DNA from: UBA8904 sp035448625
GTDB taxonomy: Bacteria; Desulfobacterota; Syntrophia; Syntrophales; Smithellaceae
DNA length: 7,643 bases
Direction: 5' to 3'
Assembly (NCBI GenBank): GCA_035448625.1
Contig: DAOTJI010000099.1
Coordinates: 1 to 7,643, forward strand
A program made the position numbers and the translations under genes. The notes under the pieces were generated by a model that was given only the letters and a program-made list of their open reading frames with translations, searched no databases and was not told the origin of the DNA. Shown here piece by piece: positions 1 to 6,121 of the stretch. Within the stretch, counting starts at the first letter, position 1. Each line of letters begins with the position of its first letter.

Positions 1-2
1 AT

Positions 3-35
3 CACGAGGCCCGGCAACGGATGAAGGATTTGTGA
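3..35 (+). CDS. C-terminal end of an upstream gene (frame uncertain)
   Basis: A plus-strand gene must end here, because a strong plus-strand terminator follows at 65-100. Two frames enter from the left edge. The one ending in TGA at 33-35 reads HEARQRMKDL and has mostly G or C in third positions, like the genes nearby. The other runs to TAG at 62-64, directly against the terminator stem, but has A/T-rich third positions. I prefer the first on codon use. Too little is left to name the product. It could be another pantothenate or folate gene, but nothing in these few residues shows that. Confidence 0.35.
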   Translation, partial: HEARQRMKDL

Positions 36-64
36 TCCCAAACCATGATCTGGCAGTAAAATAG

Positions 65-100
65 CCCCCTTGGAACCATCGGTCCAAGGGGGTTTTTTTT
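65..100 (+). terminator. Strong intrinsic terminator before the panC operon
   Basis: A perfect 10-bp stem, CCCCCTTGGA (65-74) with TCCAAGGGGG (83-92), encloses an 8-base loop and is followed by eight T residues (93-100). This is a textbook Rho-independent terminator on the plus strand. It insulates panC from the preceding gene, so panC and panD should have their own promoter. Confidence 0.93.
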
Positions 101-101
101 C

Positions 102-130
102 TTGACAAGAGATTATTTTTATTGTTAGGG
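102..130 (+). promoter_or_regulatory. Candidate panCD promoter (-35 box clear, -10 weak)
   Basis: A perfect TTGACA lies at 102-107, one base after the terminator T-tract. The DNA after it (108-127) is very A/T-rich. No good -10 hexamer sits at the usual spacing: TGTTAG (123-128, spacer 15) and TTAGGG (125-130, spacer 17) are both poor matches. The position between an upstream terminator and a structured leader is where a promoter is expected. The exact start of transcription cannot be fixed from the sequence. Confidence 0.45.
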
Positions 131-163
131 TCCCCCAACGCTTGGATCCGCAAGGACTGGGAC
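130..163 (+). promoter_or_regulatory. Structured panC leader, possible aptamer-like fold
   Basis: The RNA can fold as a small three-way junction. GTCCC (130-134) pairs with GGGAC (159-163). Inside are CCAA-CGC-TTGG (135-145) and TCC-GCAA-GGA (147-156), the latter capped by a GNRA-type tetraloop. The second half, 154-161, can instead pair with 186-192 (five Watson-Crick pairs, one bulged A at 156, then two more, including one G-U). That alternative would tie up the left arm of the terminator hairpin downstream. Such mutually exclusive pairings are typical of transcription attenuators. A conserved 'pan' RNA motif upstream of pantothenate genes is known, including from deltaproteobacteria. Whether this is a member cannot be judged by eye. 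I see no match to the common riboswitch cores (TPP, cobalamin, SAM, c-di-GMP, T-box). Confidence 0.45.
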
Positions 164-188
164 GGAAGGAAAACATCAAAGAACCCTC

Positions 189-219
189 AGCCTCTCGTCT
201 CGCGACCGGAGGCTTTTTT
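189..219 (+). terminator. Attenuator hairpin overlapping the panC ribosome binding site
   Basis: AGCCTCT (189-195) pairs with GGAGGCT (208-214). After one C-C mismatch (196/207), GTC (197-199) pairs with GAC (204-206) around a TCGC loop. Six T residues (214-219) follow, and the panC ATG starts at 220. The shape is that of an intrinsic terminator. It also holds the GGAGG Shine-Dalgarno sequence (208-212) in its right arm, so when folded it could both stop transcription and hide the ribosome binding site. The structure is seen directly; its regulatory use is inferred. Confidence 0.65.
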
Positions 220-1086
220 ATGGGGAATCTGAAAGTCATCGAATCCGCCAAAGCAATGCAGTCGCATTGCGAAAATCTTAGGCTTGCCGGCAAGAAGATA
301 TCCTTTGTCCCGACCATGGGCTATTTCCACGAGGGGCATCTTTCCCTCATGAAGGAAGCCCGTAGAATCGCCGACCATGTGGTCGTCAGTATTTACGTCA
401 ACCCCACCCAGTTCGGCCCCAAAGAAGACTTTTCCAAATACCCGAGAGATTTTGATCGGGATGAGGCCATGGCGAAGAGCGCGGGTGTTGATGTCATCTT
501 TTTCCCGTCGAACCAGGATATGTATCCGGAAGGTTATCAGACCTATGTCAATGTGGAGAAAGTCACGCAGAATCTGTGCGGCTTGTCCCGACCCGGCCAT
601 TTTCGCGGCGTTACGACGGTGTGCTGCAAATTGTTCAACATCGTCAAGCCGCACAGCGCGGTTTTCGGCAGAAAAGATTATCAGCAACTCGCCGCCATTC
701 GGCGGATGGTTGCCGACCTGAACATGGACCTGGAGATCATCGGCATGCCGACCTTCCGGGAGCCGGACGGTTTGGCCATGAGTTCCCGCAATGTTTATCT
801 CGGCATGGAGGAGCGGGCTTCGGCGCTCACGTTGGTGAGTTCGCTGAAGACGGCGCAGAAGCTTTATGCCGAAGGGGAAAGAAACGCGGTCAAGATCATC
901 CGGCAGGCGGAAAAGATCATCACGAGCGCGCCCTTCACCACCATTGATTATATAAAAATTTGCGATGCGGCCACCCTGGAAGACGTTCTGGAGATCAAGG
1001 GGGAGGTCGTGATGGCCCTGGCCGTCAAAGTGGGGAAAACCCGTCTGATCGACAATTCCGTTTTGGGCGAAAAGCTTGAAGCGTAA
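220..1086 (+). CDS. panC: Pantothenate synthetase (pantoate--beta-alanine ligase)
   Basis: This cytoplasmic enzyme joins D-pantoate and beta-alanine using ATP, through a pantoyl-adenylate intermediate, to make pantothenate (vitamin B5), the precursor of coenzyme A. The 288-residue protein has the normal family length. Visible motifs are the nucleotide-binding PTMGYFHEGH (31-40, HxGH type), NPTQF (61-65, pantoate contact), FGRKDYQQL (149-157) and the MSSRN loop (187-191, KMSKS-like). The reading frame stays open upstream to a TTG at 142, but I chose ATG 220: it has GGAGG seven bases before it, and the family homology begins there with VIESAKAMQ. The extra 26 codons would only translate the leader RNA. 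panD follows after 33 bases, so the two are probably one operon. No internal damage is seen. Confidence 0.97.
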   Translation: MGNLKVIESAKAMQSHCENLRLAGKKISFVPTMGYFHEGHLSLMKEARRIADHVVVSIYVNPTQFGPKEDFSKYPRDFDRDEAMAKSAGVDVIFFPSNQDMYPEGYQTYVNVEKVTQNLCGLSRPGHFRGVTTVCCKLFNIVKPHSAVFGRKDYQQLAAIRRMVADLNMDLEIIGMPTFREPDGLAMSSRNVYLGMEERASALTLVSSLKTAQKLYAEGERNAVKIIRQAEKIITSAPFTTIDYIKICDAATLEDVLEIKGEVVMALAVKVGKTRLIDNSVLGEKLEA

Positions 1087-1119
1087 ATAAAATTTGGAGA
1101 CAGGAGAGCGAAGAAAGCC

Positions 1120-1479
1120 ATGCAGAGATTTATGATGAAGTCGAAAATCCACCGCGCCACCGTTACGGATGCCGACCTGCATTATGAAGGCAGCATCTCG
1201 ATTGACGAGAAGCTGATGGAAGAAGCGAACATGGTGCCGTATGAACAGGTGGAGATATACGATGTCAACAACGGGGAGCGTTTTTCAACGTATATCATCA
1301 AGGGCAAGCGGAACTCCGGAACGATCTGTCTCAACGGCGCCGCCGCGCGCAAAGTCGCCAAGGGCGACCTGGTCATCATCGTAACCTATGTGGCGGTCGA
1401 TGATGCGGAGGCCCAGAACTGGAAGCCCAAATGCGTTCTGGTGGACGCGAAAAACAAGATTAAAAAAGTCTCCAAATAG
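1120..1479 (+). CDS. panD: Aspartate 1-decarboxylase proenzyme
   Basis: PanD decarboxylates L-aspartate to beta-alanine, the second substrate of PanC. It is a pyruvoyl enzyme made as an inactive chain that cleaves itself between Gly24 and Ser25; Ser25 becomes the pyruvoyl group. The cleavage motif HYEGS lies at residues 21-25, the same numbering as the Escherichia coli protein, which supports the ATG at 1120. Other expected residues are Lys9, Arg54, Thr57, Tyr58 and Asn72 with GAAA after it (73-76). The 119-residue length is normal. The ribosome binding site AGGAG (1102-1106) is rather far away (13 bases). ATG codons at 1132 and 1135 are nearer the start of the conserved core but would remove residues shared with E. 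coli. I see no maturation factor gene nearby. Confidence 0.96.
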   Translation: MQRFMMKSKIHRATVTDADLHYEGSISIDEKLMEEANMVPYEQVEIYDVNNGERFSTYIIKGKRNSGTICLNGAAARKVAKGDLVIIVTYVAVDDAEAQNWKPKCVLVDAKNKIKKVSK

Positions 1480-1616
1480 ACACGTTTGGCTTGAGCATTC
1501 ATTCAATTTCATGAAGGAGGCGTTCCCATGCCTTCTCATTTCTGGTTTGGTTCAACAGCAAAATGAAAAAATAGAACCGTCCCTTTTAATGTCACGTCCC
1601 GTGAAAAGAGAATCCC

Positions 1617-2750
1617 ATGAAAGATAAAATATCCGGAAAAATTTTTGATGGCGGCCTTTGTCTGTGCGACGTTTGCGGCAAAAAATCAAAATTAGGCGGT
1701 TTTCTCAACCCGATGTCGCCTGATCCGCAAGTGGCCTGCTGCGACTGCATGATTCGCATGTCCGCGGAAGAAAAAGGCATCAGCATTGCGGCGGCGGAAA
1801 AACAGCGCAACGACGCCTTGCGGGTTTCCGGGCTTTTTACCGACTGCAAGATGAAGGAATACCTCGAATCTGCGAAAAATAAAGATTTCAAGGATATAGA
1901 GGAAGCCAATAAAATTCTGCAATACGTCATGAATGTCTGGAACACGTTCGACATCAATGAAAAAGACAAGATGGCCATGCAGAAAGATGATGCGCTGATT
2001 GCCCGGTTTGAAAACGTTAAAATGAACTGGAACTGCTTGATGGACAAACCGCGGCAAAAACGGAACGACCCTTGCGCTTGCGGAAGCGGCAGGAAATACA
2101 AGGTGTGCTGCCTGGTGAGCGAAGAACAGGAAAAAACAGAAATTGAAAAATGGAAACGGTTTGACACCTGGGTCATTCGTAAGGGCATGATACTGATGGA
2201 CGAGAGCAAAGACATCGACTTTTCTTCATTGTTCGAATTTTATTATGGGAAAGAACGCCTCGCCGATGCCAAGAAATATGGCGTGAGTGAGCAGGATATG
2301 GAAGAATTCAACGAGTGGTTTATGAACGACTACTTCGCTCCGGATGAATCGACGCCGTACGTCCTGGGCAAATTACTCAAGCAGAACCATCTATCGGAGG
2401 CTGAACGAAAAATTGTGGAGGCACGGATGGAAGCCCCGAAATCCGTCTATCTGGTGACGTTCATCAAAAGAGGAACCGGCGCTCTTTTGCGCAATATGTT
2501 CGATCAAACGGAAGTGTTTGTTCACGACAACATGATGTCCAAATCCGCACAGCCGGGCTGTGCTGTTTTTTTGAGAGTTTTTCCGGCCGGTCCATATTAT
2601 CTGATATCCGGCGGTCACTTGTCTTATCCCCCCATGTATCTGGACGAAAAGATCCAAGAAATATTGAAGGCTTACAAAAAAAGCAGGCAAAAAGACGGCG
2701 TCAACCATTTTCTCCGCCGCAACGGTCATATTTTCGGCCGGCTGCTTTAA
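1617..2750 (+). CDS. SEC-C motif metal-binding protein of unknown role
   Basis: The 377-residue protein carries a clear SEC-C zinc motif at 148-165 (RNDPCACGSGRKYKVCC, with Cys153, Cys155, Cys164, Cys165). This is the small metal-binding module found at the C-terminus of SecA and in many unrelated proteins. A second cysteine cluster at the N-terminus (Cys15, 17, 20 and Cys41, 42, 44, as CxxC pairs about 20 residues apart) suggests a zinc ribbon. The stretch 55-140 is charged and probably helical. The C-terminal third (about 276-345) looks beta-rich. I see no signal peptide, membrane segment or known catalytic motif, so it is probably cytoplasmic. Third positions look more A/T-rich than in panC or ahcY, which may point to separate ancestry. 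The ribosome site (AAGAG, 1606-1610) is weak. The SEC-C call is firm; the function is unknown. Confidence 0.85.
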   Translation: MKDKISGKIFDGGLCLCDVCGKKSKLGGFLNPMSPDPQVACCDCMIRMSAEEKGISIAAAEKQRNDALRVSGLFTDCKMKEYLESAKNKDFKDIEEANKILQYVMNVWNTFDINEKDKMAMQKDDALIARFENVKMNWNCLMDKPRQKRNDPCACGSGRKYKVCCLVSEEQEKTEIEKWKRFDTWVIRKGMILMDESKDIDFSSLFEFYYGKERLADAKKYGVSEQDMEEFNEWFMNDYFAPDESTPYVLGKLLKQNHLSEAERKIVEARMEAPKSVYLVTFIKRGTGALLRNMFDQTEVFVHDNMMSKSAQPGCAVFLRVFPAGPYYLISGGHLSYPPMYLDEKIQEILKAYKKSRQKDGVNHFLRRNGHIFGRLL

Positions 2751-2863
2751 GTCAAAATGCTCAAAAAACCCATTGCAAAAATCACAACGCGTTTGCGTCG
2801 TCTTATCGAAAAACGTGTGCGAACTAAAGGCCGTTATTGAAGAAATTGCCGGCCATCTGTTTG

Positions 2864-2913
2864 TTTTTCGTGACGCGGGAGATCCCCGGCGGAAGCAGTA
2901 TCCCGGAGTCCAG
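2864..2913. repeat. Possible decayed copy of the palindromic repeat seen at the right edge
   Basis: The stretch from TTTTTCGTGACG to GGAGTCCAG follows the same order as part of the right-edge repeat: TTTTCGTCA, a CCGGCGAAG-like core, then TATCCAG. The hairpin here is no longer complementary. The likeness is partial and judged by eye, so this may be an old remnant or chance. The gap it lies in (2751-2926) shows no convincing gene or terminator. Confidence 0.3.
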
Positions 2914-2926
2914 AAAGCGGGTTTCA

Positions 2927-3178
2927 ATGGCGATTCATGTTATTCCCGTCCATAAGCTCAGCACCAAAGCCTTGCAAGGGGTTATTGAAGAATTCATTTC
3001 CAGAAACGGGACGGATTATGGCGCGATCGAGGTTCCCCTTGAAACCAGTTTCCGACAGGTGAAAAACAAGCTCAAGAACGGATCAGCCGTTCTTGTTTTT
3101 GATGACGAAACCGAGACGACCAATATATTTGCGGCTGATGACCCCGTTTTGAAAAAGATCGAGGCTGAAAACGATTGA
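2927..3178 (+). CDS. YheU/UPF0270 family protein
   Basis: This 83-residue protein matches the pattern of the YheU (UPF0270) family. An N-terminal IPxxxLS (6-12) is followed by LQGVIEEF (16-23), the hallmark GTDYG (28-32), a helical stretch ending KNKLKNG (46-52), and AVLVF with ETTNI (54-67). The E. coli protein has the same blocks in the same order and is about 72 residues long. The biochemical role of the family is unknown to me. I chose ATG 2927 because homology begins directly after it. The frame is open further upstream to a TTG at 2837, but that part translates what looks like a decayed repeat. No good Shine-Dalgarno sequence precedes 2927. It lies 176 bases after the SEC-C gene and 118 before ahcY, so operon membership is unclear. 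Confidence 0.85.
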   Translation: MAIHVIPVHKLSTKALQGVIEEFISRNGTDYGAIEVPLETSFRQVKNKLKNGSAVLVFDDETETTNIFAADDPVLKKIEAEND

Positions 3179-3296
3179 AGGTCCGATCGCATCGTGGCTT
3201 TGCCTTGTGAGAATAAAGCTATTGAACTGACCGGATGAGTATGTTAACAGAGTCCGCAATTGAGCGCATAATTTTCCCAATCATTGGAGGAACCTA

Positions 3297-4721
3297 ATGG
3301 CTTTTCAGGAAATTGATAAAAATTTGAAATATAAAGTCGCGGATTTGTCGCAGGCCGCCTGGGGCAGAAAAGAAATGGAGCTGGCCAAAAACGAAATGCC
3401 GGGGCTGATGGCGGTGCGCAAAAAATACGGACGCCAAAAGCCGCTCCGGGGGCTGAAAATCATGGGCAGTCTGCACATGACGATCCAGACGGCCATGCTG
3501 ATTGAAACGCTCAAGGAACTGGGCGCCGATCTGCGCTGGGCGTCGTGCAATATCTTCTCCACGCAGGACCACGCGGCGGCGGCCATTGCCCGGGCGGGGT
3601 CGGCGGCGGTTTTCGCCTGGAAGGGCGAGACGCTGGAGGAATACTGGTGGTGCACGGAGCAGGCGTTGACCTGGCCGGACGGCACCGGCCCCGATCTGAT
3701 CGTGGATGATGGAGGCGACGCCACCCTGTTTATTCACCAGGGCGTAAAAATTGAAAAGAATCCGAAGCTGCTCCGGCAAAAGGCGGACAACAAGGAATTC
3801 GCCATTGTGATGGAGAGGCTCGAGCAGTCCTGGAAGAAGAATCCAAAGCGCTGGCAGAAGGTCGCCGCCGGCATTCGCGGCGTGTCCGAAGAAACGACCA
3901 CCGGCGTTCATCGCCTCTACCAGATGCAGGCCGCGGGAGAACTGCTGTTTCCGGCCATCAACGTGAACGATTCCGTGACCAAGTCCAAGTTCGACAATCT
4001 CTACGGTTGCCGGGAGTCTCTGGCGGACGGCATCAAGCGGGCGACGGATATCATGATTGCCGGCAAGATGGTGGTGGTCTGCGGCTACGGCGATGTCGGA
4101 AAAGGATGCGCCCAGTCGATGCGCGGGTTCGGCGCACGCGTGGTGGTGACCGAAATCGATCCCATCTGCGCCCTGCAGGCGGCGATGGAAGGCTACGAGG
4201 TCCGGACGCTGGAAGAGGTGGTTGAAGCCGGGGACATCTTCGTGACGGCGACCGGCTGCTGTGACGTCATTACGGGCCGCCACATGGAAAAGATGAAGAA
4301 TGAGGCCATCATCTGCAACATCGGCCATTTCGACAGTGAAATCGACATGCACTACCTGGAAACGACCAGGGGCTGCCGCAAGGAAACCATCAAACCGCAG
4401 GTGGACAAGTGGACGCTGAAATCGGGCCGTTCGATCATCGTGCTGGCCGAAGGGCGACTGGTCAACCTGGGCTGCGCCACGGGGCATCCGAGCTTTGTGA
4501 TGAGCAACAGTTTCACCAATCAGACGCTGGCGCAGATTGAGCTGGCCACGAAGAAATACAATGTCGGCGTTTACACGCTGCCCAAGAGACTCGACGAGGA
4601 AGTGGCTCTGCTGCATCTGTCGCGTCTGGACGCCAAAATTTCAAAATTGACGAAGAAGCAGGCGGAATACCTGGGCGTTCCGGTGGAAGGTCCATTCAAG
4701 CCGGATTATTATCGGTATTGA
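3297..4721 (+). CDS. ahcY: S-adenosylhomocysteinase (adenosylhomocysteinase)
   Basis: AhcY reversibly splits S-adenosylhomocysteine, the by-product and inhibitor of methyltransferases, into adenosine and homocysteine, using tightly bound NAD. The 474-residue protein is nearly identical to the family pattern. It has HMTIQTA (60-66), NIFSTQDHAAAAIA (85-98), DDGGDAT (137-143), EETTTGVHRL (198-207), the catalytic Lys229 and Asp233 within NDSVTKSKFDN, the NAD-binding GYGDVGKG (263-270), GHFDSEID (343-350) and GHPSFVMS (396-403). The C-terminal GPFKPDYYRY supplies Lys468 and Tyr472, which reach the neighbouring subunit's cofactor. The extra segment around 150-190 is the insertion usual in many bacterial forms and missing from the mammalian enzyme. 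GGAGG (3286-3290) lies six bases before the ATG. I see no S-adenosylhomocysteine riboswitch in the 118 bases upstream and no methionine-cycle partner gene nearby. Confidence 0.98.
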   Translation: MAFQEIDKNLKYKVADLSQAAWGRKEMELAKNEMPGLMAVRKKYGRQKPLRGLKIMGSLHMTIQTAMLIETLKELGADLRWASCNIFSTQDHAAAAIARAGSAAVFAWKGETLEEYWWCTEQALTWPDGTGPDLIVDDGGDATLFIHQGVKIEKNPKLLRQKADNKEFAIVMERLEQSWKKNPKRWQKVAAGIRGVSEETTTGVHRLYQMQAAGELLFPAINVNDSVTKSKFDNLYGCRESLADGIKRATDIMIAGKMVVVCGYGDVGKGCAQSMRGFGARVVVTEIDPICALQAAMEGYEVRTLEEVVEAGDIFVTATGCCDVITGRHMEKMKNEAIICNIGHFDSEIDMHYLETTRGCRKETIKPQVDKWTLKSGRSIIVLAEGRLVNLGCATGHPSFVMSNSFTNQTLAQIELATKKYNVGVYTLPKRLDEEVALLHLSRLDAKISKLTKKQAEYLGVPVEGPFKPDYYRY

Positions 4722-4854
4722 TTTTTTAAAGACGTTTCACCCGTCTCGGGAGGCCCGCACGGCCTGCGGCCGGGGGTGTTGCCGGCAAAGCCCGCAAAGA
4801 TCTTTACAGGGGGGGCGAGATAGCGGTTGGGGAGAGGTTCCCATCAGCAGGCTA
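4722..4854. other. GC-rich hairpin region after ahcY, no gene
   Basis: No convincing coding region is seen. Small hairpins are present: AGACG (4730-4734) with CGTCT (4742-4746), and CGGCC-TGC-GGCCG (4760-4772), which can be enclosed by CACCC (4738-4742) with GGGTG (4774-4778). None is followed by a clear T-tract, so none is a classic intrinsic terminator, though they may slow transcription leaving ahcY. A run of seven G residues lies near 4809-4815. Confidence 0.5.
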
Positions 4855-5030
4855 TTACTCAAGATATCCTTTTCGCTTGCCTGCGAGTGTTTTGTATAAA
4901 TCTAAGGCTCGCGAAAGGCAATGACAAAACTCGCCTTCGGCTCAAACAGTTGTCATTGCTGATCTTTCGCTTCGCCAAGATTGCATTACAAAACACTCCC
5001 AATGGCCGCTCAAAGTGATATCTTGAGCAA
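4855..5030. repeat. Long imperfect palindrome between convergent ahcY and lptG
   Basis: The two halves pair along nearly their whole length. CTCAAGATATC (4858-4868) pairs with GATATCTTGAG (5017-5027). CTTT, GC and GCC (4869-4881) pair with GGC, GC and AAAG (5004-5015). GAGTGTTTTGTA (4885-4896) pairs with TACAAAACACTC (4987-4998). ATCT and GGC (4900-4908) pair with GCC and AGAT (4974-4981). GCGAAAG (4911-4917) pairs with CTTTCGC (4964-4970), and GCAATGACAA (4918-4927) with TTGTCATTGC (4950-4959). The tip is GCC-TTC-GGC (4933-4941). It begins well after ahcY and ends seven bases before the lptG stop codon. A foldback or MITE-like element is likely; it could also end transcription from both sides. 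No coding capacity and no clear target-site duplication are seen. Confidence 0.85.
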
Positions 5031-5037
5031 CAGTCCG

Positions 5038-6117
5038 TCAGGTTCTGATCCGATAGAACAGCACGGCTCCCAGGCCGCCGAAGAGGATGTTGGCGGTCCA
5101 GGCCGCCAGGAAAACGGGCAGCGTTCCGGATCTGCCCAGAGACATGCTGAAAGCGTGAACAATCCAGTAGGAAAAGCCCAGGAATAATCCAAGCGCCAGA
5201 CTCTGCATGATGCCGCCGCTTCGCTCCGAGCGGACGGAAAACGACATGCCGATCAGAACAACAATCAGACAGACGAGCGGGAAGGCGATTTTACCCTGCA
5301 AATCGACCAGGTATCGCGAGACGTCGTACCCTTCCGCCCGGATCTTCTTCACGTAGCGCCGCAGTTCGAAATACCCCATCTTTTCCGCGTCTTTCTGAAT
5401 AATCTTGAAGTCGTTGGGTCCCTCCGGCAGCGCAACGACTTTCTCTTTCGACCATTCCAGCGACGGGGGGCCGTTGGGCTGAAAGGTCGTGACGAGCAGA
5501 TTGTAAAACACCCATGATTGGTTTTTCCATTCCGCCCGTTCGGCGTCGATGCGGGTTTTCATCGTGAAGTCGGGGTTCAGACGGTTGATGGTGACGCCGT
5601 GCAGGATATTTTTCTCAACGTCAAACATTTTAAAATTGTAGATGGCATTTTGACTGCGGTACCAGATTTCATTCTGCTTGAAAAACCCCAGGGGTTGCTG
5701 CTTCTGCACTTCTACCTTGATAATATGTTCCATTTTCTGGACGCTGGCGGGTGTGATCATCTCCGTGAAGAAGAACAGGAAGACGGACACGGCCGCCGCG
5801 ACGGCCAGTACGGGAAGAGAAATGCGGTAAAGACTGATTCCGTTGGCTTTCATGGCCGTAATCTCGCTGTGCTTGGACAGAAAGCTGTAGGTCAGCAAAG
5901 TCGCGAGCAGGACAGCGACGGGCAGGGTCATGGAAATGACAAAGGGGATGGAATACAAAATATACGAGGCGATTTGGGCCACCGTGGCATGGTTGCTCAT
6001 GAACATGCGGCTTTTCTCGAAAAAATCGATAATCAGGAAAAGCATGATGAACGACACAAACGTGATCAGGAAAAACCTGAGAAATTCTTTCAGAATGTAT
6101 TGATCGATCAGTTTCAC
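5038..6117 (-). CDS. lptG: LPS export ABC transporter permease LptG
   Basis: LptG is one of the two inner-membrane permeases of the LptB2FG transporter, which pulls lipopolysaccharide out of the inner membrane and passes it to LptC and the LptA bridge. The 359-residue protein has the family plan. Three N-terminal membrane segments (about 12-33, 50-80, 99-121) are followed by a periplasmic jellyroll-type domain (about 122-273) and three C-terminal segments (about 274-293, 302-325, 334-355). SKHSEITAMKANGIS (81-95) is the cytoplasmic coupling helix that meets LptB. RSGGIMQSLALGLFLG (299-314) is typical of LptG rather than LptF. It starts with GTG (6117-6115), four bases after the lptF stop. Its ribosome site AGAGGA (6130-6125) overlaps the lptF end, so the two are co-transcribed and probably coupled in translation. 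Confidence 0.94.
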   Translation of the reverse strand: MKLIDQYILKEFLRFFLITFVSFIMLFLIIDFFEKSRMFMSNHATVAQIASYILYSIPFVISMTLPVAVLLATLLTYSFLSKHSEITAMKANGISLYRISLPVLAVAAAVSVFLFFFTEMITPASVQKMEHIIKVEVQKQQPLGFFKQNEIWYRSQNAIYNFKMFDVEKNILHGVTINRLNPDFTMKTRIDAERAEWKNQSWVFYNLLVTTFQPNGPPSLEWSKEKVVALPEGPNDFKIIQKDAEKMGYFELRRYVKKIRAEGYDVSRYLVDLQGKIAFPLVCLIVVLIGMSFSVRSERSGGIMQSLALGLFLGFSYWIVHAFSMSLGRSGTLPVFLAAWTANILFGGLGAVLFYRIRT

Positions 6118-6121
6118 GAGT

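Noticed and set aside
142..219. A 26-codon N-terminal extension of panC starting at TTG 142
   Set aside because: It would translate the hairpin leader, has no family counterpart, and ATG 220 has an ideal ribosome site.
187..1182. Long open frame on the minus strand across panC
   Set aside because: It is the complement of panC, with no recognisable family and low-complexity His/Arg-rich content typical of a shadow frame.
2757..2840. A 27-residue basic peptide frame (MLKKPIAKITTRLRR...) after the SEC-C gene
   Set aside because: It has no ribosome binding site and no recognisable family; without conservation data it cannot be called a gene.
3179..3296. An S-adenosylhomocysteine riboswitch before ahcY
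   Set aside because: I looked for the conserved GC-rich core of that class and did not find it; the gap is A/T-rich with no matching pseudoknot arms visible.
3294..4616. A 440-codon open frame on the minus strand across ahcY
   Set aside because: AhcY is unmistakable on the plus strand; the antisense frame is rich in His, Arg and Gly and comes from GC-rich codon structure.
4820..5030. An integron attC site in the long palindrome
   Set aside because: The required core pair (GTTRRRY and its inverse) is not present at the ends, and no cassette array or integrase is seen.
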